A stretch of DNA of 64,000 nt from Diplodia intermedia (lineage: Eukaryota; Ascomycota; Dothideomycetes; Botryosphaeriales; Botryosphaeriaceae). The notes under the pieces are model-generated. The model was not told the DNA's origin. It was given only the letters and a program-made list of their open reading frames with translations, and searched no databases. Below are positions 19,936 through 32,570 of the stretch, piece by piece. The stretch spans positions 1-64,000 of the forward strand of contig JAKEKT010000034.1 in the NCBI GenBank assembly GCA_021495925.1, read 5' to 3'. The translations under genes were made by a program, and so were the position numbers. Each line of letters opens with the position of its first letter. The stretch's first letter is position 1.

Positions 19936-22597
19936 TCAAGCAATGACGGGCAATTTTCGGATTGCAATCGTCAATATTGAAACCCGGTACCCCTCGTCAC
20001 TTGTACTGAACAGTTCCCATGGCGCAAGGTAGCATAGTCCGTCCTGGCTCTCTGAAATATGCTTGAAGACGCCCAAAATTGCTCTCCGTGTTCGTAGCAG
20101 CTTTCGGTCATTGTCATCAAAGACCTCCGCGATGGCGCAGTTCAGGATCAGAGCTACAACTGCCGCAGCTACCGGCGTAGCTATGGAGCAACCGGATATA
20201 GTTTTGCAGGCATCCTCGTCGGGCCAAGCATAAGGGACGTCCTTCCCAAGGGTTCCGTAAGCTAACTCTCCTTTGTTGAAAGGTTGCTGTCGTGGGTTCA
20301 AAGAGGCGACGAAATTGCCAGTGTAGTCTGTTCCTCGTATGGATATGACGGAGTCCAGGTAGGCTGGGAACAGTTCTGAAGAATTGTAACCGTCATTTCC
20401 AGCCGCTGCCAAAAATACTATTGATTGGTTTTTGATGCGGTGCGCCTCTTCGATCGCATTCTTGATCACAGTGATTTCGTTTTCGAACCCGAAAGACATG
20501 GAAACCACATCGACGTCCCAGTTTCTCGCGGAATGCACAATCGCCTATGTATTTGTCAGCTCATCATTGCAGAATCAACGCTTTCCATAGTACTTACATC
20601 GGCTATTGTTTCGTGGGATTTCCGAAGCATTTTTGGATTCGAGGCAACTCGGGCGACAAATATCTCGGCAATTGGAGCTATCCGCAGCAGCACGGAAACA
20701 ATTCGGGTGCCATGCTTCCCCGGGTCTTCATCAAGCGGCATTGCCTCGCCATTAACCATGTCTTTCCAACGGCTGATGACCTCTTCTCGAAATCCTGGGA
20801 CCTTGAATACTGATGCGTCCAGGTCACACCCTGTGTCTAGAACCGCAATCTTGATAGGGCGTCGGCCTTTCGCATTGGACTTCACGAAGCCACTGATTTT
20901 TTGAAACCTCTTCAACCATGCTTCTGATGAAGACCTTGTCTTTAGTCAGACATAATGAAACACAATGGGAAATATTGGGGATATCTCACGTTCTAGTCTG
21001 GCCGAGAAGGCTTGACTTTGGGCCCCGTTCACCCAAAAGATCTATGCCGCCGTCGATGCATATCTGCGTAGTGGTCTGTTCGTGAGAAGTTCCGGCGGGC
21101 ACGGAATGTGTTGCATGGTTGGTGGAGCGAAAGCTTGATGGTCGCCCACCAAGTTCTGGTGGAGGCACTAGTTTGATCCTCTCGATGGCTGTGCTTTCTT
21201 CGCTCTTCCAGTTGTGGGTTGGTCGAGGTGAGCTAGGACTGGGTGTTGCAGGCTCAGGATCAAGCTGCCGCTTCATCTTGCCGACCCTTGGCAACCACCG
21301 CTGTGTACCCTCAAGAAGCTCTTTCAATGGACAAACAACGTCTTGATAGATGATAGCTCGCTGCTCACACACACTCATCTCACTTCTTTTGTTGCAGCCG
21401 AATCTCAGGCAGCTTCTTACAGCATTGTGGTATAGGCCAACTTCGTCCTCTCCTTTTCCAAAAACCCCCTCCGTCTTCAACACTCTCCATGCGGATTTGA
21501 TGTGGCTTTTGATGGAACCTTGGGTGTAATCAAGAGCAGATTTTTCGAGAGGGTTTCCCTTGGCTATCTCAATCAACAAGATGCCGAGAGCCAGGGCCTT
21601 TGGGTAATGGTGGAAGAGACTTGTTCCCGTGTAATAATCCGTGATGCCCTTTTCGTCGTCCTGGAAGTCTGGTCCAAAGCACGGCCTGCAAGAATACGAA
21701 GACGTGTTCATACCTTGTTGGATCGGTTGATCGTCCAAGATGTGTATGTTCTCCGTAGTCCAAGGCCACCTCATCCAATCCGAGCCGTAGTATTGCCATA
21801 CTGACTTGGCAAGTATGTATGCAAGGATACATTGCGTCTTTCTAGTCATTGTGTGCGTCGTGAAAGCCTCCGAAAGTGGAATACTGCGCAGAGCCTTCAC
21901 TTCACGGACAAGAGAACCTGTGCTGTCTGTCTTGAACAGGTTTGGATGGGCGACTCGGAAAGACAAAAAAGCGCCATCCGGGCAGTTCAAGTCCGCGCAA
22001 AATTGCTCAGGATCGATATCTTTATCCACAGCAGATTGGGGTTCATCTGGATTGTTTCTGTTGACTGTCAGCCCTATTCAAATAATCAAACAAAAGGATA
22101 ATGTTATACCTTTGTACAAGCATTCTCGTTTCCTGCCATAGCAAACAAGGAGGGGGCCCTGGTTGAATAGAGAAGAGCACTTCGAAGCGAATAGCATCTC
22201 TCTCACGAAAATGGTCGCGTAGGCCGAGTCGTAGTCTTGTCAAATGTCGACAATCGCATGTGGGTACGTATACGCTTAAGACGTCGTGGAGTTCTGTATT
22301 CAGTTCTGGGGGGATGTCCAAAGCTTTACCCTCGTCCACGAGATGATCCGAAAACTCTTCTCCATCTTCCTAGAGGTAAGCCGAAGATCCTTCACCTTTA
22401 TCAACAGAGAATTCACCCCACGGCTCGGTTTCCTCGTCCTCAGGAGGGTTTTCGATGACTCTCAGCAGATTCTTAATCCCTTCTAGACTTGAAGCGTAAC
22501 TTTCTAAGCACACGCGAATGCGGTCGTTGGGTCGCTTTTTACACTTCGCCAAAGCTTTTAAAGTACTAAGATTAAAGGTTTGCGTACTCTTCGGCCA
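19936..22597 (-). pseudogene. DUF7580-like + subtilisin-like (S8) protease, 5' end cut off and nonsense-mutated
   Basis: Exons 22110-22597, 20990-22057, 20598-20934 and 19936-20544 join in phase (introns 52-55 nt; branches CTGAC) to about 833 codons. The N-terminal half looks like DUF7580-type fungal proteins (ILAYILAKSVWQYYGSDWM, HYPKALALGILLIEI). The C-terminal half is a subtilase with an intact triad and oxyanion residue: IAVLDTGCD, GKHGTRI, AAAGNDG and SGCSIATPVAA. No in-frame ATG opens the first exon. It begins behind an AAG acceptor at 22598-22600, and the matching donor (GTAGGT, 22665-22670) abuts a transposon. A TAG at 22370-22372 interrupts an otherwise open frame and equals CAG after one CpA-to-TpA change. 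It faces the gasdermin-like gene tail to tail. A functional short form is not excluded. Confidence 0.75.
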
Positions 22598-22670
22598 CTT
22601 TATTTATATATAGGGATTTAATCAATCGGTCTACCCGCTGTAGCAAATCTTATGGGGAATGGGGACCTAC

Positions 22671-22800
22671 TATAAGAAGTATACCCTTACCTACTATACC
22701 ATACGTATGTAGGCCCTCCGGGGGCTAAAAGAGATACTAGAATAAACCTAATTAGAGTTTATTTAAATATAATAGACTAATATATCTTTATATTCTAATA
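22671..22800. repeat. Left 130-bp LTR of the small LTR element
   Basis: Direct repeat of 26362-26491, same length; differences are C/T and G/A. It marks the left edge of the RIP-saturated block. Confidence 0.7.
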
Positions 22801-22924
22801 TTATTCTTCTTCTTTAGATCGCTCGTTCTTAAGTAAATATATATTACGTAATGCCTCTAATATACTAGCCGCGCTAGAAGCTACTACTTTTACTAGAACT
22901 CTCGCTACTAAATAAGATAATATA

Positions 22925-25900
22925 TTAAAATATAGTTACTCTTAGCGTTCGAGGTTTTATCTATTTTTACTATATATTAAAATTAGCCCTCTAGTCTTCG
23001 TATCGCGATATATCTTTAACGCTTCGAGTAATCTCTTAACTTTATATATAAAAGTTATAGAGCTCGTAATTCTCTATAATTTAGTCTAGAAATCGTAAGA
23101 ATCCGTCGTAATTTAATCGAGAAATTATATAAGAAGGTAAAAGATATATAATTTTAATTATCTCTCTAGTCTTCGTACTATAATATATCTCTAACGCTTC
23201 GAGTAATCTCTTAACTTTATATATAAAAGTTATAGAGCTCGCGATTCTCTATAATTTAGTCTAGAAATTATAAGAATTCGTCGTAGTTTAACTAAGAAAT
23301 TTCTTTATTTCTATTATTATCGTCGCGTGTAAGACGACTTCGTTTATACGATCGACGGTACTAGATTATAGTTAGCCCGGCTTATAACTATAATAATAAA
23401 CGCGTCGCGTCGCGTTAACTTTATACTTATAATATCTTTCTCTTATTAGCTATATCGTTCTCTTTAGCTATATCGTTCTCTCTAGTTATACCGTCGTCTA
23501 TAGATCTTTATAAGCGTTTTTATAGTAACTACTTACTTTTAAAGCCTTCTTCTAACTTTCGTAAGCTAAATAGTATCTACTTTAAAAACTATATATTCTA
23601 TTACGTAAAAGTAAGCGTCTTTACTTCTATCTTTATAATACTCTTTAATCTCTTCTTTAAACTACTTCTTTATATAAATTCTTCTTATTAATATTATCGT
23701 CTTCTTCTTTATCGTCTTCTATCTCTAGCCGTCGTCGCCGCTATCTACTAGCGAAGCTTAATCTAAACGCGCCTTCGTAGTATTATAAGCGCTACCGGCT
23801 TAATAACGCGTTAAATAACGCGTACGCTAACGTATCGCCTAATAAATCTTCTTTATTAAAGCCGAGAATACGTATATCTATAACGAGTAATAATTTTTAA
23901 ATTAATACTAGTTACGTCGTAAATGTCTTCTTATATATATCTCGAAGCGTTAAAAGATAGAATTCGCGTAAAATAATATCTTCGCCTTAGTTAGATATAA
24001 TACGGCCTAAAAGAGTAAGAGATATCTTTAAAAAAAACTTATATTAGTCTAATTAACGCGTTTAATAGCTAGACGAACGCGTTTAATAATATAATCTCTT
24101 ATATAGTTTATTTAGCTAATATTTTCTTTATTTATTCTATAGTAATTTTTATTACGCTTAAGACGCTATATCTCTTTCTTATCTTCGCGCGCTTCTTATA
24201 TTTTAAGACGTAATATCTCTTTCTTATCTTCTTCGCGCGCTACTCGCGCTTTAAGATATAATATCTATTTCTTATCTTCTTTACGCGCTACTCGTATCTA
24301 CGACGTAATATTTAGCGCGTTATCTTTTAGCTTATCTTTATTTAGTTTCTTAAGTCTTTTACCGCGCGATTTACGTTTATATGTTGCTCGGCTTTAGTTC
24401 GTCTAGCCGATATCGCTAAAGTAACGCGCGCCTATATAGAGTCTTATATAAAGTTATATATAGATAGAGAAGGCCTTAGAATCTAAATATATTAATCGAC
24501 TTATATTTATTATACCGTCGCCTCGCTTTACTTTTAAGAATAAGCTAGAGAAGTTTATCTTAGTCTTATATTCTTTAAAATCTAACTTAAATTACGTAGT
24601 AGATAAGAATAGCGAGAAGTTTTAGCGGCCTCTCTTTATATCTCGCGCGTTAGATACGTAGAAGCTCGATATTCTTAAATAGATATAGCGGCTATCGCCG
24701 CGCGTTTAAATAATATTATCTCGAGCGTATCGCTTTTAGATATATCGTTAGCCCTCTAAGCTATATTAGTTAAGTAGATACGAAGAATCTATTTATTAAT
24801 ATTATTAAGCGAAGCACTAGATTAAGAAGAGAAGCGCGTACTTCTTTATATTTAATTTAGTTTATTAAAGTTACTATTAAGACGATACTATATAATTATC
24901 TTCGTCTAAAGAACTACTAGATTTTATATAATAGCTTCTAACTTCGAATAACTAGCGTAGTAAAGATTTTTAAAGTAAAATTTAAAAATATAACTACGCC
25001 TTTACTTTTATATATTTTAGATACGAAGCCGATAATCGAACTTCTAATAAATACTAGACTTTTTCTATTAGTAGCGAGGTCTTTTATTTAATAAGGCTTC
25101 TTAGTTTTAGTTAAGAGAATTCGAAGCCTCTATTTACGTAATTATATTTTTATAACGATTTTATATAGAATAATATTCGCGTTATCTATTATTTATTTAA
25201 TTCTACTTTAGTAGTAGATATTTATTCTCTTTTTTAAGATATTAACTTCTACGTGTCTCGATTCGCTACTACTTATAAGACGCTATAGATCTATCGAACG
25301 AACGAAGCTATCGTCTTAATTTTAAATCTATAGATACGACTTCTTCTAGAGTATAGCGCTAATTAACGGCGTAAGAATCTTCTCGTTACTAATAAGATTA
25401 GCACTCTACTATTCGATAAATAAACTAGCGGTATTTACGACGTACTTCTCTATTAGCGAAATAACGACGAAAGTCTCTTAGATTATTACGTTAGAATTAA
25501 TTATACTTATTTAACGTATCTTTCTCTTTACTACGTTCTTCTCTTTCCGCACGGCACGTCTAGTTAGTATTATAAGATAACTAGAGCCATTTCTAAGTCT
25601 TATATAAACGATATTAGAGACGAGTCTAGTAAAGAGAATCTTACGCTATTTAAGAAGATAAATTATAATAACGATAACGAGAATAACTACTAGAGTAATC
25701 GTAATAAGTATTAACTTACGATACGAAAGTAGTACTACTTACGCTCTTAGTATTATAATTTCTAGGCTATCGACCTCGAAGTCGAGCTTATTAGAATCGA
25801 TATAAACGCTAATAAGTTAGTATAATACTAAAGTTAAGATAAAGAATAACTTACGGCTTTAGTAGAGCTTTATTATTAGTTAAATCGCCGTCTTTATTAT

Positions 25901-26265
25901 TACTATTAATACGCGAGCCGCGTTATTTAGATAAACGCCGCTATTTCTTCTTAGACGATAGTATCGATACGTTATAAGACGATTATAAGTTCGTCGTTTC
26001 TACTATCTAGTCTATACTAGCTTTAGTTTACGATACGCGTCGTTTAGAAGGTAAGCTAGATAATATTATAATAGCGCGAACGCGACGGCGTAAACGCGAC
26101 GGCTAAAGCGCTATAGTATTATAAAGTAAAGATTATATATAACTAGCGAAGAGACCTTTTACGTAAATAGCGATATTACGTAATTAGTATATATTAAGTA
26201 GTAAGATTCTATATTCGAATCTTAGAGTATTTCTAGTATTAGATATTAATAGTCTTTCTAGCTAG
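22925..26265 (-). mobile_element. Element Z copy 1 (unclassified, 3341 bp)
   Basis: It is repeated in inverted orientation at 45906-49246 with exactly the same length. One end reads CTAGCTAGAAAGACT, the other CTATATTTTAA. It is flanked by a 12-bp direct repeat TAAGATAATATA (22913-22924 and 26266-26277), so it is an independent insertion. Inside, near 23005-23300, a segment of about 150-200 bp occurs twice in tandem. RIP has destroyed any reading frame. Remnants such as FNKEDLLGDTLAYALFNALLS on minus near 23790-23860 show it was coding, but I cannot assign a class. Confidence 0.65.
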
Positions 26266-26361
26266 TAAGATAATATATATTATTATTCGAGTAATATCTT
26301 AAATTAAACTTACGATCTAGTCTTTAGCTTTTTACTAGTCTTTTCTAAATTAGATTTATAA

Positions 26362-26491
26362 TATAAGAAGTATATTCTTATCTACTATACTATACGTATA
26401 TAGGCCCTTTAGAGGCTAAAAGAGATACTAGAATAAATCTAATTAGAGTTTATTTAGATATAGTAGACTAATATATCTTTATACTCTAATA
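26362..26491. repeat. Right 130-bp LTR of the small LTR element
   Basis: Pairs with 22671-22800. It is followed by the TTTAT half of the target duplication (26492-26496) and then host gene sequence. Confidence 0.7.
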
Positions 26492-26496
26492 TTTAT

Positions 26497-26766
26497 ATTA
26501 TAGACTTTCTTAACCTCTTCGAGTATCTTACGTAGCTATAGACCCTTATAAAGTCTTTAGTTATCTCTTTTAAAGACTCTTCTTAAGATAAATAGCTTAG
26601 CTAGACGTCTATCGAGCTTACTAAGACGAGTATTAATAAGATCGATACTAAGTTTAACTATAGTTATAACTATAGTAAGTAAAGCTTTCTTAGCGATAAG
26701 TAGAAGTTTATATTTTATAAGAGAAAATAAAGCGTACGAAATATTATAAAAGCGCGTAGTATATAA
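26497..26766 (-). pseudogene. RIP-mutated 5' exon of the subtilisin-like protease gene
   Basis: Read on minus from 26766 to 26497, one frame stays open apart from TAA and TAG codons near 26560 and 26540, each explained by CAA or CAG after a CpA-to-TpA change. The product is a plausible helical segment (AKKALLTIVITIVKLSIDLI, then TRLSKLDRRLAKL, ending RKILEEVKKVYN). It ends in phase 0 at AAT (26497-26499), next to the TTTAT target repeat. Removing the small LTR element places a GTAGGT donor directly behind it, and the next exon (22597 downward) also begins in phase 0. It is therefore read as the lost upstream exon. Its start codon was not located. Confidence 0.5.
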
Positions 26767-26997
26767 TAGATATAGAAAAAAAAGAGAATTATAGATAAAG
26801 AGAATAGATTTATCTTAAAGAATAACTTAATTTATATCTACTTCGCTCTTTATATAGAGTAAGCTTTATATAATATAGATAGCCTCGTACGCTAAAACTT
26901 CTATTACTAATATATATATATATCTAACTTTAAAAGCTATATTACTATCTATAGATCTAATATTTCTTAATACTATCTTAGTTAACGAAGCTACGCT
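26767..26997. promoter_or_regulatory. Former divergent promoter of protease and kinase genes, RIP-altered
   Basis: About 230 bp of AT-rich sequence lies between the RIP-altered 5' exons of the protease (-) and zinc-finger/kinase (+) genes. It is inferred to be their shared promoter because nothing else separates them. No motif survives RIP well enough to name. Confidence 0.35.
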
Positions 26998-27407
26998 ATA
27001 GATATATTAAAAGAATATCTTACTATTTATATTACTATAACTACTTATTATTAATTACTTAAAAAGTATCTTACTTTATCGTACTTAATAGTATAAGAGT
27101 AGGCCGAGAATAGACTTATAGACTTTAACCTCTAATTAAAGAGAGCGAGTACTTCTTTAAAAAAGTAAAGCTTACTTAACTATAGACTTAAGTTCTAGTC
27201 TAATATAAAGAGTATAATTATCGATCTTTTATAAATACTAATAGTTCTTCTTAAAAGATACTACGTAACTAGTAAGTTTAACTTAGATAGATAGTATAAT
27301 ATATATTCTAATAGCTATTATTTAATTAGCTTAACGTATAGTAAACGAATACTCTCTCGAGCTTTTAAGTAATAACGATAGAATAATAGATAATTTAGAC
27401 GAAGTAT
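26998..27407 (+). pseudogene. RIP-mutated 5' exons of the zinc-finger/kinase gene
   Basis: The first exon is read as 26998-27271, opening with ATA where ATG is expected (TpG to TpA), then DILKEYLTIY. It includes SLLNYRLK and SIIIDLL, which fit the helical N-terminus of this fungal C2H2/kinase family. Its several stops are mostly TAA or TAG explainable from CAA, CAG or TGG. A 58-nt intron (27272-27329, donor GTAAGT, acceptor TAG) joins phase 1 to an exon 27330-27407 encoding RIVNEYSLELLSNNDRIID and onward. That frame continues, after removal of the Copia element and one copy of its AGTAT duplication, straight into 51510 and the intact remainder of the gene. Confidence 0.6.
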
Positions 27408-27555
27408 TATTAAAATATAAGCGTTTATAGTAGTAGATAGCTTAATTAGTAAAAAGTAGAATATATAAGTAACTCTTAAGATAGTTCTCTATCGCTTCTT
27501 ATATCTTATCTCTAATAGATATATAAATATATTCTTATTTATTTAAATTCTAATA
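27408..27555 (+). repeat. 5' LTR of the Copia element
   Basis: 148 bp, starting TATTAAAAT and ending ATTCTAATA (TGTTRGAAT...ATTCYAACA before RIP). Paired with 51357-51504. It is followed by GTTATAAGCTCGGTCG, a likely primer-binding site. Confidence 0.85.
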
Positions 27556-30500
27556 GTTATAAGCTCGGTCGTATAGTAAATACTTTTTATTATTTAGCGT
27601 ATTCTTCTAAGATACTATTTATACTATTATTATCGTTCTAAAGATATCTAGACGATATATAGTCGCGAAGTAAAGTTACTACGTTTTAGATCTTAATATC
27701 TTTTATAATACTAATTTATTAATTATAGCGCTTAAAGCATCTACTTATAGATCTATATATTTAGAGAAGCCGCTTCTAGCTAGCGTAATACTATCTATAC
27801 GCTATAGTAGTATTATACTATCTACTAGTACGCTCTAGTTTATCTATAATCTATTAATTCTTTAATTCGACGAGACGGTTCGCCGTAATACTAATTCTAG
27901 TAGGGCTAATTATCGTCTAGTACTACTTATTATATCGTCTAGTAGTACGTTATCTAAGCCCGTTATAGTACTTAAGACGAGAGAAGACTAGAATAGCTAG
28001 TAATATATTATTTACTTATAAGCGAAGAAGACGGCGATCTTCTAGTATATTAACTTATTTAAAGAGAGTCGCTCTAAATAACTCTAGATATCTAAATAGC
28101 CTCGTCTATAAGAAGATAAGAACGAGAAGAATCTAGAATAATATTATAAAAAGTATAAGTATACTAGAAAGAAGTATAAATAACTAGAAAAGAAAATAAA
28201 TAATCTCTTATCGCTTATTAAAAATTTAGTATTAAGATATCTATTATCTCTATTAAAACGTCTTAGTAATTTTTACTTATATATACTTCTACGCGCGCTT
28301 TAAACGCGTATAAAATCTAATAATATAACGTAGTAAAAGATTCTTTTAAATAATTTTAAGAATCTTCTTAAGTCTTCTTATAATCGTAATATCTTTAAAT
28401 AAATAGAAAGCTAGAAGTTCTTTATTATAAAGACTAAAGCGATTAATCTATCTAATATTTAAGAAGTAAGAGATATTTAAATATTTTTATAACCTCTTAG
28501 AGATTACGATCTAGCGTATAGTACTATAATTCTTAAGAAGATTCGCCGCGGCGATAATAAGATAATAATTAATAACGTTGTAAGTAACTTTTATAGTTAT
28601 TACTTTACTATTAACTTTATAGTCTTATAAGATACTCTAAGAGATAAGAAACGTAATATCTTCTTTATATTACTTCGCGATTAATACTAGAAGAAGTTAC
28701 TCTCGTATATTTATAATAAAAATTATAAAAATCTAGCGATCTATTAGTATCTAAACTCTAAGATATTAAATAAGCCTCTTAACTAGACCTCTAATAAGAA
28801 GATTTAGAAGCGCGTTAATAAGTAGTTAAAAGAGAACCTCTTACTAAAGAAGACGCTTAAAGATACTATTAATAAGTATAATAAGAAGTATAATAATAAT
28901 AATAAGAATAAGAATAAGAAAAGAGATAATAAGTAGTATAATAATAATAATTATACGTCTATTACTTTATTCGTTACTACGATAGTAAACGCTATTAAAG
29001 AACTTCTAATCTTATTCGCTACTAGATATAAAAGTTCTATTATCTTAGAACGCTTCTAGCTTATTAATACTAGATCTACGTATTACGTATATAATCGCTT
29101 TATAAAGAAGCGATATACGAAGAAGAGAAACGTTAGCCTAAATAACTTTATAATTTATAATAATAATAGACTTCTAATCGAGTCGTTTAGTAACGTTATT
29201 ATTAATATAAAAAGAGATAAGAAGCTAAAGATTATTATTTTTAGAAACGCCGTCTATATTCTAATATTTATAGCGAACCTTCTCTCTATTACTAAGATAG
29301 AAGAGAAGAACGTTTATATTAATATAAGTAAGTACTACTTATATAATAAGAAGAATAATAGCTCTATATATAATCTTATCTATATAGAAGATTAATTCTT
29401 CGTTAAATATATAAAAGTATAATTAATAGTAATTACGACTAGTATTACTATTCGTAATCTATCTTCTTTATAATAGCACGATATCTTCGTCTATATAAAT
29501 AATAACGTTATTTAGACCTTATCGAATATAGTTAAAGAAGTAGTACTTATTAAGAATCTAATATTTATATACTATAACGTTTACGCTTATAGTAAGACTT
29601 ACTAGCTAATTACGCGATTCTCTAGATACGAGAAGAAGTCGATCGAACTATTCTTTAAAGTATTAGTAAATCTTATTTAAATAAATTCTATATATAACTA
29701 GTACTAGTAGATTATCTATCTAAAGTACGTAGCTACTAACTACGTATTTATAAAGACTTATCTAAATAAGTATAAGTATAATCGTATTATACTAAATATA
29801 CTATTACTTATTCGTAACCGCTTAAATTAAAGAATCGTCTTTCTATAATCTAATAATAAGAGAATATTTAATAATCTATTTAGAGAGAATCTTTAATAAC
29901 GAGATATTATCTAAAAGATTATTTTATCGTATACGCTAGTCTAAAACGACTATATAGAGTAATTAGAGCATTTACTTATTATAAAAGCGCGCGCGCTTCG
30001 CGTTATAATAAATCTATTTAACCCGCTCTAGTCTAAAGTATTTAAAGCGGCGGCGTATATCTTAAATAGAATCTCTATAAAGCGATATAATTAGATTATC
30101 TCTTTTAAACTAGTTTATATAAAGAAGTCTAACGTCGCTTATTTATATATTTATAACTATAAGATCTACGCGCTTAATAAGCTTATTTCTTATAGTAATA
30201 AGCTATAAGAGCGTATTCTTATTAGCTATTTTATAGACTATAATTCTACTAATATCTATTATATCTAGTATCTACTAGATTTAAAGGTTATTCGTACGAG
30301 AGACGTTACTTTTAATAAATTTATTAGATACTTTTAGAATAATTTTAATATCTTCTAGTATCTTATAGACATCGACGAGAAACTAAATAAAATTATATTA
30401 TATATTTATTTAGACTCTAAGAATCTTATAAGTAGTAATAAAAAGTCTATTTACTAGTCTTATATAAATAAGAATCTTAATACTAACTAAATCTCTACTT

Positions 30501-32570
30501 CTTATACGCTTTACTAAGTATCTAAAGAAGAACCCTCTACGTCTTTTAATAAGAAAGTAGATATAGAGTAGAATCTATCTACGTTAATATCTTTAATAAG
30601 AACTTTTAAATTCGACTACTAAAAGAACTTTACTTTAGTACTATAGTTATTCGTCTAATAATAATACTAGTAGTAATAGTAGAATCTCGTAGTCTTACTA
30701 GATTATTAAAGCCGTCTACTATCTATCTAATATAATATTAAACCTATACTAGAAGCCGCGCGCGGTAATAGAACTTCGCGCGTAGATATTATAAACGCGA
30801 ACGTTAATAAAGCGAACGTTATTAAAGATAAAAGAATAAGAAGACGTCGCTAAATATATATTATAATAGTAAATAATAGCGCTAAATATAACGTTAACTA
30901 CTACTTCTTATTTACGATAACTATTAATCTAATTAGATATATTCTATAGTAGCTTCGCGTAGCTACGCTATAGCTATTAAGTATAACGATAGGCTTCTTC
31001 TACTAAGCTTCGAAGTCGCTTAGTAGATAGATTAAATCGAAGGGTTTATCTTAAAGAGATAAGAGAGAAATAATAATAATTAGATAAGAAAGTATTACGT
31101 AATTATACGATATATAGTAAGTCGATTATCTCTAAATTAATAAGGTTTAAATTAGAACTTTATTTATTTATTTATTTAGTTTAACGTCTCTCTAAAGTCT
31201 AGAACTATTAGAGACGAGGTCTCTTAAAAGAACCCGCTTCTATCTATATATCTAAATATATACGTGTCGGAGGGGGGTTCTAGAAGGGTACTAGAAACGA
31301 TATACTTAAAAGCTTAAAGAATAGTAAAGAGCGTAGATAAGATAAAGAGAAGATAAATAAAATAAAGTAAGAGCTTAAAAACTAACGAAAATAGAGATAA
31401 AAGTAAAGTAAGTAAGTCCTCTTCTTAGAGAGGGCCTTCTCGACTAGTTAGATTTATTTAGCTTTCTTCTATCTAAGATCGATACTTACTTACTATTTAT
31501 TATAACTAGCCGAAGTATTACTACTAGCGAACTAGCTATATAATTCTACTTCTAAATTTAGAAATCTAAAAAAGAGCTCTAAATAGAGATTACTCGACTA
31601 GAAATTAAATCCCGGCTTTTTAGTCCCGTTAGCTTAGTTACTAACTACATTAGATAGCCGTAGATACTAGTAGAAACGGCTACTTAAGCTTAAATATTTA
31701 TTATTTAGTCGTTTTTCTTCGATTCTCGCCCGTTTCTACTCTAAATCGAAAGCGGCGAGGACGCCGAGAACGAGAAGAAGTAGAAGAAGAGAATAGAAGA
31801 AAGAAATAAGTATAAATAAGCGTTTAGCGATACGTATTTAGACCTTATTAGATAAGTCGTTTATTTATTTATTTTATTTATTTAGTTTAACGTCCCTCTA
31901 GAGTCTAGAACTATTAGAGACGAGGTCTCTTAAGAGGGCCCGCTTCTATCTATATATCTAAATATATGCGTGCCGGAGGGGGGTTCTAGAAGAATACTAG
32001 AAACGGTATACTTAAAAGCTTAAAGAATAGTAGAGAGCGTAGATAAGATAAAGAAAAGATAAAATAAAATAAAGCGAGAGCTTAGAAACCGGCGAAAATA
32101 GAGATAAAAGTAAAGTAAGTAAGCCCTCTTCTTAGAGAGGGCCTTTTCGGCTAGTTAGATTCGTTTAGCTTTCTTCTATCTAAGACCGATACTTACTTAC
32201 TATTTATTATAACTAGCCGGAGTATTACTACTAGCGAACTAGCTATATAACCCTACTTCTAAATTTAGAAATCTAAAAAAGAGCTCTAAATAGAGGTTAC
32301 TCGATCGGAAATTAAATTTTAGCTTTTTAGTCCCGTTAGCTTAGTTATTAACTACACTAGACAGCCGTAGATACTAGTAGAAACGGCTACTTAAGCTTAA
32401 ATACCCGCTATTTAATCGTTTTTCTTTAGTTCTCGCCCGTTTCTGCTCTAAATCGAAAGCGGCGAGGGCGCCGAGAACGAGAAGAAGTAGAAGAAGAGAA
32501 TAGAAGAAAGAAATAAGTATAAATAAGCGTCTAGCGATACGTATTTAGATCTTATTAGATAAGTCGTTTA

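Larger units (their letters stand above)
22671..26491. mobile_element. Small LTR element (TRIM-like), interrupted by element Z copy 1
   Basis: Two 130-bp direct repeats (22671-22800 and 26362-26491) start TATAAGAA and end TTCTAATA, as TGTAAGAA...TTCTAACA would after RIP. Flanking 5-mers are CCTAC (22666-22670) and TTTAT (26492-26496), which differ only by C-to-T changes, so they are a RIP-altered target duplication. Without element Z (22925-26265) the inside is only about 220 bp, too short for proteins. The insertion point is the intron donor of the protease gene. Confidence 0.7.

Noticed and set aside
22371..22396. A 26-nt intron removing the premature TAG of the protease gene
   Set aside because: Too short for a fungal intron, without branch point; reading through the TAG keeps phase at both exon ends.
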